Part shown: in pieces, positions 57,730 through 64,000 of the stretch
How positions within the stretch are numbered: position 1 is the first letter of the stretch
Layout of the letters: the number at the start of each line of letters is the position of its first letter
Assembly (NCBI RefSeq): GCF_001905885.1
Contig: NZ_LIYH01000005.1
Coordinates: 248,001-312,000, forward strand
Direction of reading: 5' to 3'
DNA from: Streptomyces sp. CB03234
GTDB taxonomy: Bacteria; Actinomycetota; Actinomycetes; Streptomycetales; Streptomycetaceae
Length of the DNA: 64,000 nt
Made by a program: the position numbers and the translations under genes
The notes under the pieces: generated by a model
Seen by the model: the letters and a program-made list of their open reading frames with translations, nothing else
The model's database searches: none
What the model was told of the DNA's origin: nothing

Positions 57730-58433
57730 CCGGCGGCTTCGACGCGGTGATGCTGTCCTACGACGAGCCGCTGGCCGACAAGCTCCACGCGCGTCTTCAG
57801 CGGGTGCTCGGGCTGCGGGTGAAGCGGCTGCATGGGGTGCACGGGATGCGCCGCGCCTACCGGCTGGCCGCCGAGGTGGTCGACGCTGAGCAGTTCCTGC
57901 TGGCGGACGGGGACTTCGTCATCGACACCGAGTTCGCCCTCGGCGACGTCGAGCCGCTTAGCGAGGACGTCTCGATGCGGGTGTGGCGGGCGATCAACCC
58001 GCTCAACGGTCTGGTCTACGGCTACGGCGGGCTGAAGCTGATCCGGCGCTCGGCGCTACGGGAGCTCGGTGAGGCGGTCGACGTGCTCGCAGCCCTGCCC
58101 GGCCGGATCGAGTTCGCCCAGGCGGTGGCCGGCACGACCAGGATCAACCAGAGCCCGTACCACGCGTGGAAGGCGGGCTTTCGGGAGTGCTCGATGCTCG
58201 CTCGCGGCAGCGAGTACGGCATGGACACCACCGACAGCCGCGCGCGGATCGCGGCATGGACCTCCGGCGGGACCGGCGAGTTCGCCGACTACGCCACCGC
58301 CGGCGCCCGCGAGGGGGTGGCGTTCGCCGCCGAGGCCGCGCGCGATCCGGGGCGGTTCGACGCACTGAACGATCCGGCGTGGCTGCTGGCCCGGTTCACC
58401 GCCACCCACGGCGAACAGGCGGTCGCCGGATGA
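57726..58433 (+). CDS. GT-A-like protein with DxD-type motif (YGYGGLKL)
   Basis: 235 residues. AEQFLLADGDFVIDTEF (about 55-72) looks like a glycosyltransferase DxD region, followed by VWRAINPLNGLVYGYGGLKLIRRSAL (about 88-113), a signature I also associate with phage proteins of unknown function. The rest is helical (SEYGMDTTDSRARIAAWTSGG). Likely a nucleotide-sugar-using enzyme or modified relative. Coupled by ATGA overlaps on both sides to glycosyltransferase genes. Confidence 0.65.
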   Translation: MTGGFDAVMLSYDEPLADKLHARLQRVLGLRVKRLHGVHGMRRAYRLAAEVVDAEQFLLADGDFVIDTEFALGDVEPLSEDVSMRVWRAINPLNGLVYGYGGLKLIRRSALRELGEAVDVLAALPGRIEFAQAVAGTTRINQSPYHAWKAGFRECSMLARGSEYGMDTTDSRARIAAWTSGGTGEFADYATAGAREGVAFAAEAARDPGRFDALNDPAWLLARFTATHGEQAVAG

Positions 58434-59662
58434 CCGCCGGCGGACCGCTGGTGCTGATCGAGCCTTACGCGCACCGGCTCGGCGGCCACCACCAGCACGC
58501 CCTGACCGCCCTCGCCACTGCCCGGACCGGCAGCGTGGTCATCACCCCGTACGGCGTCGCGGGCGACCTCGCCCCTCTGCGGGCAGCCGGTGCGCGGGTG
58601 CCCGCAGGTCCGGCTGGGCTGGCCTCGGCGGTGCTGCTGGCCGCCGCCCGCTGGGCGGGCGCCGCCTCGGCAGCCGGGCAACGTGCGTTCGCCTCGCGCC
58701 GCTGGCCGGATGTGATGCGGCGCGCTCCGCACCAGGTCACGCTGCTCGCACGGTGCCTGACCGAGGCGGCGTGCCTGCGCACCGCCCGCCGCCTCGCCCC
58801 CGACCCCGCCGCGGTCGTCGTGCTCAGCGCCAGCGAGGCCCTGCACGGCGCGGCTGCCCTCCTCGGCGGACTGCCCCATCTGCGGTTTCTCCACGAGGCG
58901 GTCACCGCTGAGGGCATGGTCGTACGGCTCCTCGGCCGCCTCACGCGCCACGGCGAAGCGCGGGTGCGGGCGCTGTACCCGACAGCGGCCGTACGCGACC
59001 AGTTCGCCCCGGCCTTCCCCCGCCTGGCCGGGGAGGTCCGCCCCTTCGCCGTCAACGACGGCAACCCGCTCACCGACCAAGAGCGCGACGGCGCCCGGGC
59101 CGCCTTCACCATCCCGCCCGGCGAGCCGGTGGTGAGCCTGGTCGGCGGGTGGTGGCCGTACAAGGACATCGACGTCATTAACGCCGCTCTCGCCCGGCTC
59201 ACCAGCCCGCTGCACCTGGTCGTCACCGGTCACCCGATCGACGAGACCGTACTGGAGGGGTGGCGGACACTGCCGCAGGTCCGCCTCCACACGGTCCCCG
59301 GCCCCGTCAGCGAGCAGGTGCTGCGGATCGTCTACGGCGCTGCCGACGCGGCCCTGGTCGCCCGCCGCCCCGGGGTGGGCAAGGAATCCGGGCTGGTCAT
59401 GGACGCCGTCCGCCGCGGCGTCCCGCTGATCGTCTCCGACCACGACCCCGCCCTCACCGCCCGCCTCGCCGGACAGGGATGGGCCCGCCTCTTCCCCGCC
59501 GGCGACGCCGACGCGCTTGCGAAGGTCCTGGGCGGCCTCGCCGCCGACCCGCCACCCCGTCCCGGGCCGGACGCCGCGCAAGCGGTGGGACTGCGCACCG
59601 CGGCGGAGCAGGCCGCGTTCCTGACCGACGTCTACACCCGACTGCTGGCCAAGGAGTCCTGA
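58430..59662 (+). CDS. glycosyltransferase, GT4/GT1-like
   Basis: 410 residues from ATG 58430 (ATGA overlap). GT-B fold: PLVLIEPYAHRLGGHHQHALTAL at the start with a Gly-His-rich acceptor-side loop. Donor domain has VVSLVGGWWPYKDIDVINAALA and the EX7E-like segment GKESGLVMDAVRRGVPLIVSD (about 320-340). Probably retaining; substrate unknown. Confidence 0.85.
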   Translation: MTAGGPLVLIEPYAHRLGGHHQHALTALATARTGSVVITPYGVAGDLAPLRAAGARVPAGPAGLASAVLLAAARWAGAASAAGQRAFASRRWPDVMRRAPHQVTLLARCLTEAACLRTARRLAPDPAAVVVLSASEALHGAAALLGGLPHLRFLHEAVTAEGMVVRLLGRLTRHGEARVRALYPTAAVRDQFAPAFPRLAGEVRPFAVNDGNPLTDQERDGARAAFTIPPGEPVVSLVGGWWPYKDIDVINAALARLTSPLHLVVTGHPIDETVLEGWRTLPQVRLHTVPGPVSEQVLRIVYGAADAALVARRPGVGKESGLVMDAVRRGVPLIVSDHDPALTARLAGQGWARLFPAGDADALAKVLGGLAADPPPRPGPDAAQAVGLRTAAEQAAFLTDVYTRLLAKES

Positions 59663-59664
59663 CG

Positions 59665-60534
59665 ATGCCGTCCGCGCACCCGCCGCTGATCGCCGTGATC
59701 GGCCCCGTCGAACCCGCCCTGCTGGCCGCATGGACCACCCACTACCGCGCGCTCGGTATCGAGCGGTTCCATCTCGCCTTCCACTTCCCCGAACACGTCC
59801 CCGACGCCTGGCGCCACCAGCTCGTCGCCGCCAGCCATGAGCTCGGCATCACCCCGACCGCCGTCAGCACCGGCCCGTGGCACGAGCACACCAACACCCA
59901 CCTCCGCGAGGCCCTGCGCGAGCAGGCCGGCACTGGATGGCACCTGCTCGCCGACGCCGACGAATTCCAGACCTACCCCGCCCCGCTGCCCGAGGTGATC
60001 GCGCAGGCGGAGGCCGCAGGGTCACCAGTGGTGGGCGGCCTGATGCTCGACCGCGTCGCCGCCGACGGACAGCTCGCCCACTGGAGCCCGGCCACCGGCC
60101 TGGACCACGCCTTTCCGCTCGGCGGACACCTCACCCACCGCCTCCTGCACGGCGACCCCAGAAAGATCGTCCTCGTACAATCTGGGATCGCTGTGGCCTC
60201 CGGCAACCACCGAGCCCCCGGGCACAAGCCCGACCCCGGGGCGCTCGCGTGCGTGCACCATTTCAAGTGGCGCTCGGGCGTCCTGGAGGACCTGCGGCGC
60301 CGGGTGGAACGGTTCTCCACCGGCCAGTGGGCCGAGCACACACCAGCCGTACGCGATGAGGCGTCCCGCCTGCTGGAACACGTGGGTCGGCACGGCGGAC
60401 GTATCGACGTCGCGGACCCACGCCTGGCCTTCCGCCGCGTCGCCCTGAACCGCCTGCCCGACGGCTGGGCCGCCGAGGCGCGCACGATCGCCTCCCACTG
60501 GCGCCGGCCGACCCGGGCCGATTCCCGGCGCTAG
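59665..60534 (+). CDS. glycosyltransferase, GT2/GT92-like
   Basis: 289 residues from ATG 59665. HLLADADEFQTYP (about 92-104) is the divalent-metal DxDxF-type motif of GT-A enzymes. N-terminal AWTTHYRALGIERFHLAFHFPEH and C-terminal ACVHHFKWRSGVLEDLRRRVERF resemble GT92/DUF23 relatives. Last gene of the glycosyltransferase unit; sugar unknown. Confidence 0.8.
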   Translation: MPSAHPPLIAVIGPVEPALLAAWTTHYRALGIERFHLAFHFPEHVPDAWRHQLVAASHELGITPTAVSTGPWHEHTNTHLREALREQAGTGWHLLADADEFQTYPAPLPEVIAQAEAAGSPVVGGLMLDRVAADGQLAHWSPATGLDHAFPLGGHLTHRLLHGDPRKIVLVQSGIAVASGNHRAPGHKPDPGALACVHHFKWRSGVLEDLRRRVERFSTGQWAEHTPAVRDEASRLLEHVGRHGGRIDVADPRLAFRRVALNRLPDGWAAEARTIASHWRRPTRADSRR

Positions 60535-60591
60535 CCGCCGGATCAGCGAGAATGAGCCCTGTAGGACAGTCGACGGAGGAGCGAGGAAGAC

Positions 60592-61107
60592 GTGACCGGT
60601 CCGCTGGCCGTACTGCTGGTCGGGATCACAGGCTCTGGCAAGACCGTGCTCGCCCAAGCCCTCGCCGAACGCGGCTTCGTCCGCCTGTCCGTCGACGAGG
60701 AGGTCCACCACTTGCACGGCCGGTACGGCGTCGACTACCCCGAGCACGAGTACTTCGAGCGCGAGCGTCCCGTCATCGAGGCCGTACGCGGCCAACTCAT
60801 CGAGCATCTGGCCGCCGGTCGTAATGTGGTCCTGGACCACGGCCTGTGGCTGCGCTCCGACCGCGAAGAGTGGAAGAAGACCGTGTCGGTCGCGGGCGGG
60901 CGCCCGCGCTTGGTGTACCTGCCCGTCGCCAAAGCCGAGCTGCTGCGACGCCTGGACCAGCGCAACAGGCGTCAGGACGCCAACGCGCTTACCGTCAGCC
61001 CCCAGGCGCTAGACGATTTCTTCGCCCGTTTCGAGCCCCCGGGCGACGATGAGGAAGCAGTCGTCTACACCGGTGATGTGGACGTGGTGGTCTCGCCTCT
61101 CGGTTGA
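60592..61107 (+). CDS. P-loop ATP-binding kinase-like protein
   Basis: 171 residues from GTG 60592, with GAGGAAG upstream. Walker A GITGSGKT (11-18), LSVDEEVHHL, NVVLDHGLWLRSDRE and a lid/base region PRLVYLPVAKAELLRRLDQRN. This is the AAA_33 kinase layout (polynucleotide-, shikimate- or aminoglycoside-type). Separate from the glycosyltransferase genes by 57 nt; could be in the same unit. Substrate unknown. Confidence 0.82.
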   Translation: MTGPLAVLLVGITGSGKTVLAQALAERGFVRLSVDEEVHHLHGRYGVDYPEHEYFERERPVIEAVRGQLIEHLAAGRNVVLDHGLWLRSDREEWKKTVSVAGGRPRLVYLPVAKAELLRRLDQRNRRQDANALTVSPQALDDFFARFEPPGDDEEAVVYTGDVDVVVSPLG

Positions 61108-61251
61108 CCGGGCAAGGCCCGGACGCCCCGCGCCTGCTGCTGCGCCCCCGGGCGGGCTGCGGAGACTGCCATGATCGCGCGAAGGCGGCAGGGTGGCCAG
61201 CGATAGCGCTCCCCGGTTGACGGCCTGTTCTCTCTGACGCGGCCCTCTGGG

Positions 61252-61848
61252 TTACAGCGCGACGTACTCGCGGATCTTGCCGCGGACCATAGGATGGGCG
61301 CCGCCGAGGGTGAAGGGCAGGGTGGGGAACCGCTCGGCGAGTTCCTCTGCGGTGAGCGGGGCGCCCAGCGGCAGGGCGGCCTTCTCGCCGTTGTCGTCCC
61401 ACTCCCAGCGGCGGTCTTCCACCTCGCGGACGCGGACCACGGTCCCGTCGAAGACGTAGACGACGGCGAGGAGCCTCCCCTGGTGCCCGGGGGAGATCTT
61501 GAACCACTTGCGGTCGGCTTCGAGCTGGCCATCGCTCTCCTCGCCCTGGCCGGTCTCGCCGTAGACGCGGCCGTCGGCGTCGACCTTCTCCGTGTTCCGG
61601 CCGCGGTAGACGACCATCACGACGCCTGCGGCCCGTTCGTGAGCGCGGACGGTCTTGGGGTCGATGCCGAGGATCTCGGCGGCCTGCTGGACGCCGCCGG
61701 CCTTGCGGACGATCTGGCGGGTGAACTCGGCGTGCAGGTTGCGCAGGCCCTGTTGCTGTTCCTCGTTGCGGCGCAGGGCGGCAACGAGCCCCTCGATGGT
61801 GGAGAGCGGTTCGTCGACGAGTCCGTCGAGCGTCTGGATCTTTGTCAC
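61252..61848 (-). CDS. hypothetical protein with HTH-like N-terminus (198 aa)
   Basis: 198 residues from GTG 61848 (GGAG 9 nt upstream). About residues 45-75 (RQIVRKAGGVQQAAEILGIDPKTVRAHERAAG) read as a helix-turn-helix. The following region is beta-rich (VVYRGRNTEKVDADGRVYG, WFKISPGHQGRLLAVVYVFDG). Possibly a DNA-binding regulator; no family recognised. Converges on the kinase gene across a 144-nt gap with a small CCGGGC/GCCCGG stem. Confidence 0.6.
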   Translation of the reverse strand: MTKIQTLDGLVDEPLSTIEGLVAALRRNEEQQQGLRNLHAEFTRQIVRKAGGVQQAAEILGIDPKTVRAHERAAGVVMVVYRGRNTEKVDADGRVYGETGQGEESDGQLEADRKWFKISPGHQGRLLAVVYVFDGTVVRVREVEDRRWEWDDNGEKAALPLGAPLTAEELAERFPTLPFTLGGAHPMVRGKIREYVAL

Positions 61849-61913
61849 GAGGATTCACTCCAAATGGCGGGGGCAGGGCTCCGCATCATTGCCCGCCCAG
61901 ATACCCGTGACAA

Positions 61914-62195
61914 ATGACACGGAGACCATTCCGCGTCTTTGACGGCCTGCTTGACGGCGACCGAACCAAGGCGCACGCCCCGCAGTGCCGGGTAATCGTC
62001 ACGGCGTACGAGATGAAGCGGCTGGGCCGCGACGCCGCCGAGCTGACCGCGCACGGCCTGGCTCTGGAGCCCGAGCTGGAGTCGATCTTCACCGCGCTCG
62101 CCGCGCGGTGGGAAAGCTCGGGCCGGGCCGTGCCCGGCCGACCGGATGAGGAGTGGACGATCCTCGCCCGCCGCTGCCCCTGGCCCGTAGGCTGA
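61914..62195 (+). CDS. hypothetical protein (93 aa)
   Basis: 93 residues from ATG 61914: MTRRPFRVFDGLLDGDRTK, VIVTAYEMKRLGRDAAELTAHGLALEPELESIFTALAARW. Helical and small; codon bias fits. No family recognised. Divergent from the HTH-like gene, sharing a 65-nt promoter region. Confidence 0.55.
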   Translation: MTRRPFRVFDGLLDGDRTKAHAPQCRVIVTAYEMKRLGRDAAELTAHGLALEPELESIFTALAARWESSGRAVPGRPDEEWTILARRCPWPVG

Positions 62196-62385
62196 CCGCG
62201 CGGTGCGGGCACGGCCCCCACCGCCACCCGCACCGCACCCCCGAGGAGCCCGCCGGCGCCGTACGGCGCCGCGCTCCCCGGGCTGCCGGACCGGCACACC
62301 GTGGTTGGGCCCACCGGCCCGGCAGCCACACCAGTCCACCACCAGGGCCAGGCCCGTACGGAACACCACCCCCGCAGCAGAACGA

Positions 62386-62415
62386 AGCCCTGGTCCCGAG
62401 GGGGAGACCAGGGCT
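62386..62415 (+). terminator. hairpin in 426-bp gap
   Basis: AGCCCTGGTC (62386-62395) and its complement (62406-62415) with a 10-nt loop. The rest of 62196-62621 is Pro-codon-rich GC sequence with no gene I can support; it may include the promoter of the 62622 gene. Confidence 0.5.
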
Positions 62416-62621
62416 GCCGGTCACGGTCCGGGAAGGGGAACCGCCGAGCCGTAGACGCGGCCCCGACGCCAGCGCGGGAATCGGAGCCGCGGACTGCACC
62501 GGCCCGACGTGGGGGTCCAGACCAGTGCACGTGTCAGACGTTTCAACGCCACCGAGCCGACAAGGACACGATCGGCGTCAACACCACAGCGAGTGTCCGC
62601 CTCTGCTGGGACGATGCCCTC

Positions 62622-63014
62622 ATGCAGCCGCTGCCCATCCCTTGCCCCGCTGGCCAGGTGCCCGACGCCACCGCCGTCGACGCCTTCAACGCCGCCTACC
62701 GGCAGGCCAAACGGCAGCACGCGGTGTTCGTCGCCGTTGAGAACCAAGGCCGTCGGTGGACGGTGAAGGCCGACGCGCTCACCGCCGGCCAGGACCACAC
62801 CGTCGGCGACGACGCGTACGACGCGATCCGCGCCGCCGTCATCCGCCTGATCCAGGCGAGGGAGATCCGTTCCGACTCCTCCGCGGGCCCGGTCTACTTC
62901 GTGCTGTACGACGTGGAGACTGAGCACCGGGCCCGCGAGCTCGCCGCTGCCCTTCACGCCGCCCTGTACGGCGACCTCGAACCCCTGACCCGCGCCGTGC
63001 CCGAAGCGTCCTGA
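62622..63014 (+). CDS. hypothetical protein (130 aa)
   Basis: 130 residues beginning MQPLPIPCPAGQVPDATAV (ATG 62622; the frame is open to 62301 but that part is low-complexity). Beta-rich middle (HAVFVAVENQGRRWTVKAD) and helical end (TEHRARELAAALHAALYG). No family recognised. Converges with the lipoprotein gene. Confidence 0.55.
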   Translation: MQPLPIPCPAGQVPDATAVDAFNAAYRQAKRQHAVFVAVENQGRRWTVKADALTAGQDHTVGDDAYDAIRAAVIRLIQAREIRSDSSAGPVYFVLYDVETEHRARELAAALHAALYGDLEPLTRAVPEAS

Positions 63015-63022
63015 CGCCGCCG

Positions 63023-63535
63023 TCACCCGGCAGGTGCAATACGGAGGACGGCGGCGTTGGCGCGGATCTCGATGACCTCCAGGCTCATGGCGTCGTTGAT
63101 GGTCGCGACTGTTCCCAGACCGCAGTTCAGCCCGACGCCGCCGCCCCCGTCCGATGACACACCGCCGCCACCGGAACAACCTGAAACGCTGTAGCCCGAC
63201 CCCGTCAGTGGCGCGGCCATCTCGACCGCGTCGCCGGTGATCGCAGTCACTTTGATCGGCCCGAGGCCATACCTTTCCGGCACTGTCACGACGTCTCCCA
63301 CGGTGACCTTGATCTCGCACGTCCCGTCACCACACGGCCCGGTCAGCGACGGCGCCGGCGTGACCATCCGCGTGGGAGTCGGCGTGGGGATGGACGCCGG
63401 CGCCCTGGAGCCCGATCCGCTGGGCCGGCCCGCAGCGGGGGACCCGTCCGAAGAATCCGAGGAACACGACGGGAGAGCGGCGAACACGACGGCGACAACG
63501 GCGGTGGATAACGCTCGACGCATCATGAGTGCCAT
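63023..63535 (-). CDS. putative lipoprotein (170 aa)
   Basis: 170 residues with signal peptide and lipobox ALPSC (Cys24), then a Ser/Pro/Thr linker and a beta-rich domain with Cys-rich loops (GPCGDGTCEIKVTVGDVVTVPERYG; GYSVSGCSGGGG). Extracellular protein; function unknown. Last gene before the repeat-rich right end. Confidence 0.75.
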   Translation of the reverse strand: MALMMRRALSTAVVAVVFAALPSCSSDSSDGSPAAGRPSGSGSRAPASIPTPTPTRMVTPAPSLTGPCGDGTCEIKVTVGDVVTVPERYGLGPIKVTAITGDAVEMAAPLTGSGYSVSGCSGGGGVSSDGGGGVGLNCGLGTVATINDAMSLEVIEIRANAAVLRIAPAG

Positions 63536-63720
63536 GGAACCCCGCCCTACCCGTTGTGTCCAGGGAAGTCATGCACGGCATAAGACCTCCACCGGGGGGC
63601 TCCGGTGTCGCACGTGCTTTGCTCTGCAAGGGATAGCATTGGATGCTCAACTCGCTTATCTGGCAGGGCAGGTAGAAGCATGCTCGATAAGGGAGATTCG
63701 CTGTAGCAACGCACATGGGC

Positions 63721-63744
63721 CCCGTGCTGACACGTCAGCACGGG
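63721..63744. repeat. GTGCTGAC palindrome, copy 1
   Basis: Perfect arms CCCGTGCTGAC (63721-63731) and GTCAGCACGGG (63734-63744) with AC between. A related palindrome, CTGACGTGTCAG within GTGCTGACGTGTCAGTA, lies at 63928-63944, so copies sit on both sides of the tRNA-like core and may be recombinase or regulator sites. Confidence 0.65.
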
Positions 63745-63782
63745 AGCCGGATCGAGGCGGATGGAGCCGGATGTAGGCGGAT
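63743..63782. repeat. 20-bp tandem repeat
   Basis: GGAGCCGGATCGAGGCGGAT (63743-63762) followed directly by GGAGCCGGATGTAGGCGGAT (63763-63782), differing at two positions. Confidence 0.75.
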
Positions 63783-63813
63783 GGAAACAGGGTCTAATGT
63801 CCGATTCTCCGGC

Positions 63814-63896
63814 GTTTCCGCAGGTCAGGAAGGTAACAATTTCGGGTTCGACTCCCCTAGGCTCCACACGGCAAGACCCCTCCGACCTGCGGAAAC
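63814..63896. other. candidate attachment site with tRNA 3'-end-like core
   Basis: GGGTTCGACTCCCC then TAGGCTCCA (63844-63866) reads like a T-arm and acceptor 3' end of a tRNA (AGGCTCCA as in tRNA-Ala), but the matching T-stem 5' arm, anticodon and acceptor 5' strand are absent, so it is not a whole tRNA. It is bracketed by 13-bp inverted repeats, GTTTCCGCAGGTC (63814-63826) and its complement (63884-63896). This is the form of an att duplicate left by integration into a tRNA gene. Confidence 0.5.
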
Positions 63897-63916
63897 ACGG
63901 TTGGAGGGGTCTTTTT
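63873..63916 (+). terminator. rho-independent terminator
   Basis: AAGACCCCTCC (63873-63883) and its complement (63903-63913), then a T-run to 63916. It starts 7 nt after the tRNA-like end, where the terminator of a tRNA gene would be expected. One arm of the 13-bp repeat lies in its loop. Confidence 0.75.
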
Positions 63917-63927
63917 GTCTCTTTTTC

Positions 63928-63944
63928 GTGCTGACGTGTCAGTA
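63928..63944. repeat. GTGCTGAC palindrome, copy 2
   Basis: GTGCTGACGTGTCAGTA, core CTGAC-GT-GTCAG, related to the palindrome at 63721-63744. Past this point to the window end (63945-64000) I see no gene. Confidence 0.6.
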
Positions 63945-64000
63945 TGCCGGTGCTGCCGAATGCTCGCGGAGGCCCGTGCTCGTGGGGCTTCGGGGGCCAC

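Noticed and set aside
63795-63870. Complete tRNA or tmRNA gene at the right end
   Set aside because: Only the T-arm/acceptor 3' part is present. The two outer T-stem pairs do not form, and no 5' acceptor strand, D-arm, anticodon or tmRNA tag frame can be found upstream.
1-64000. CRISPR array or rRNA genes
   Set aside because: No regularly spaced short repeats and no rRNA signature sequences were seen on either strand. The repeats present are isolated palindromes or one 20-bp tandem.

Overview
The window is very GC-rich double-stranded DNA whose gene content points to Streptomyces or a close actinomycete: a WhiB-like regulator, DUF5999, DUF6302, DUF2637 and SCO6880-family proteins, an FxLD-type lanthipeptide cluster, frequent GTG starts and chains of genes joined by 4-nt ATGA/GTGA overlaps. 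It reads as a large conjugative element, either a plasmid or an integrative conjugative element. It carries its own replication genes (43.4-45 kb), a MobF relaxase (6.8-11.2 kb), a type IV secretion operon (29.4-40.4 kb) and, at the extreme right, a tRNA 3'-end-like sequence flanked by repeats that could be an attachment site.

Layout. 1-6.2 kb: a rightward run of small hypothetical genes, one with DUF3560. Four of them are preceded by a recurring leader made of a GC-rich hairpin and the sequence CTCTCACCAGA. 6.2-11.2 kb: a bidirectional terminator, a small leftward gene, palindromes that are candidate oriT, and the TraA/TrwC-type relaxase-helicase. 11.2-19.1 kb (leftward): two Cys-rich small proteins, then a class I lanthipeptide cluster with, in transcription order, an FxLD-system methyltransferase, a precursor peptide, a strong hairpin, LanB, LanC and a stand-alone SpaB-C protein. 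19.1-27.2 kb (leftward): an operon led by an XRE regulator with a GHKL ATP-binding protein, DUF6302 and DUF5999 genes. A 4-kb Tn554-like element (tnpA, tnpB, tnpC) has inserted into the DUF5999 gene and split it. The junctions can be read directly: a duplicated CCTCGA core and short imperfect terminal inverted repeats. 27.4-29.3 kb: a HAD hydrolase and a lower-GC gene of unknown function.

29.4-40.4 kb (leftward): the transfer operon, transcribed from 40.4 kb, encodes a lipoprotein, a VirB1-like muramidase/NlpC-P60 protein, a small VirB2-like membrane protein, a VirB8/TcpC-like protein, a VirB6/TrbL-like protein, SCO6880, VirB4, a coupling protein whose membrane part is a separate gene, and two accessory proteins. 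40.9-46.7 kb (leftward): a DUF2637 membrane protein, DUF4326, a DnaC-like helicase loader and a winged-helix initiator-like protein that contains a large palindrome and iteron-like repeats (candidate origin), a WhiB-like protein with an HTH tail, and small DNA-binding proteins. 47.1-51 kb: a divergent XRE regulator, then an amidohydrolase, a DUF6545 membrane protein and an ImmA/IrrE-like metallopeptidase. 51.6-64 kb: accessory genes, including a PPOX oxidoreductase, a GHKL ATPase, a GIY-YIG-like protein, a frameshifted MerR gene, and a peptide deformylase/XRE pair diverging from a four-gene glycosyltransferase operon, then a P-loop kinase and lipoproteins.

How it fits together: the relaxase would nick oriT and unwind the strand, the coupling protein and VirB4-driven channel would move it, and the rep genes or integration would maintain it. 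The lanthipeptide genes and the deformylase/glycosyltransferase module are cargo. The best candidates for undescribed biology are the repeated hairpin-CTCTCACCAGA leader, the FxLD lanthipeptide with a likely aspartimide-forming Asp-Gly, and the deformylase/glycosyltransferase module.
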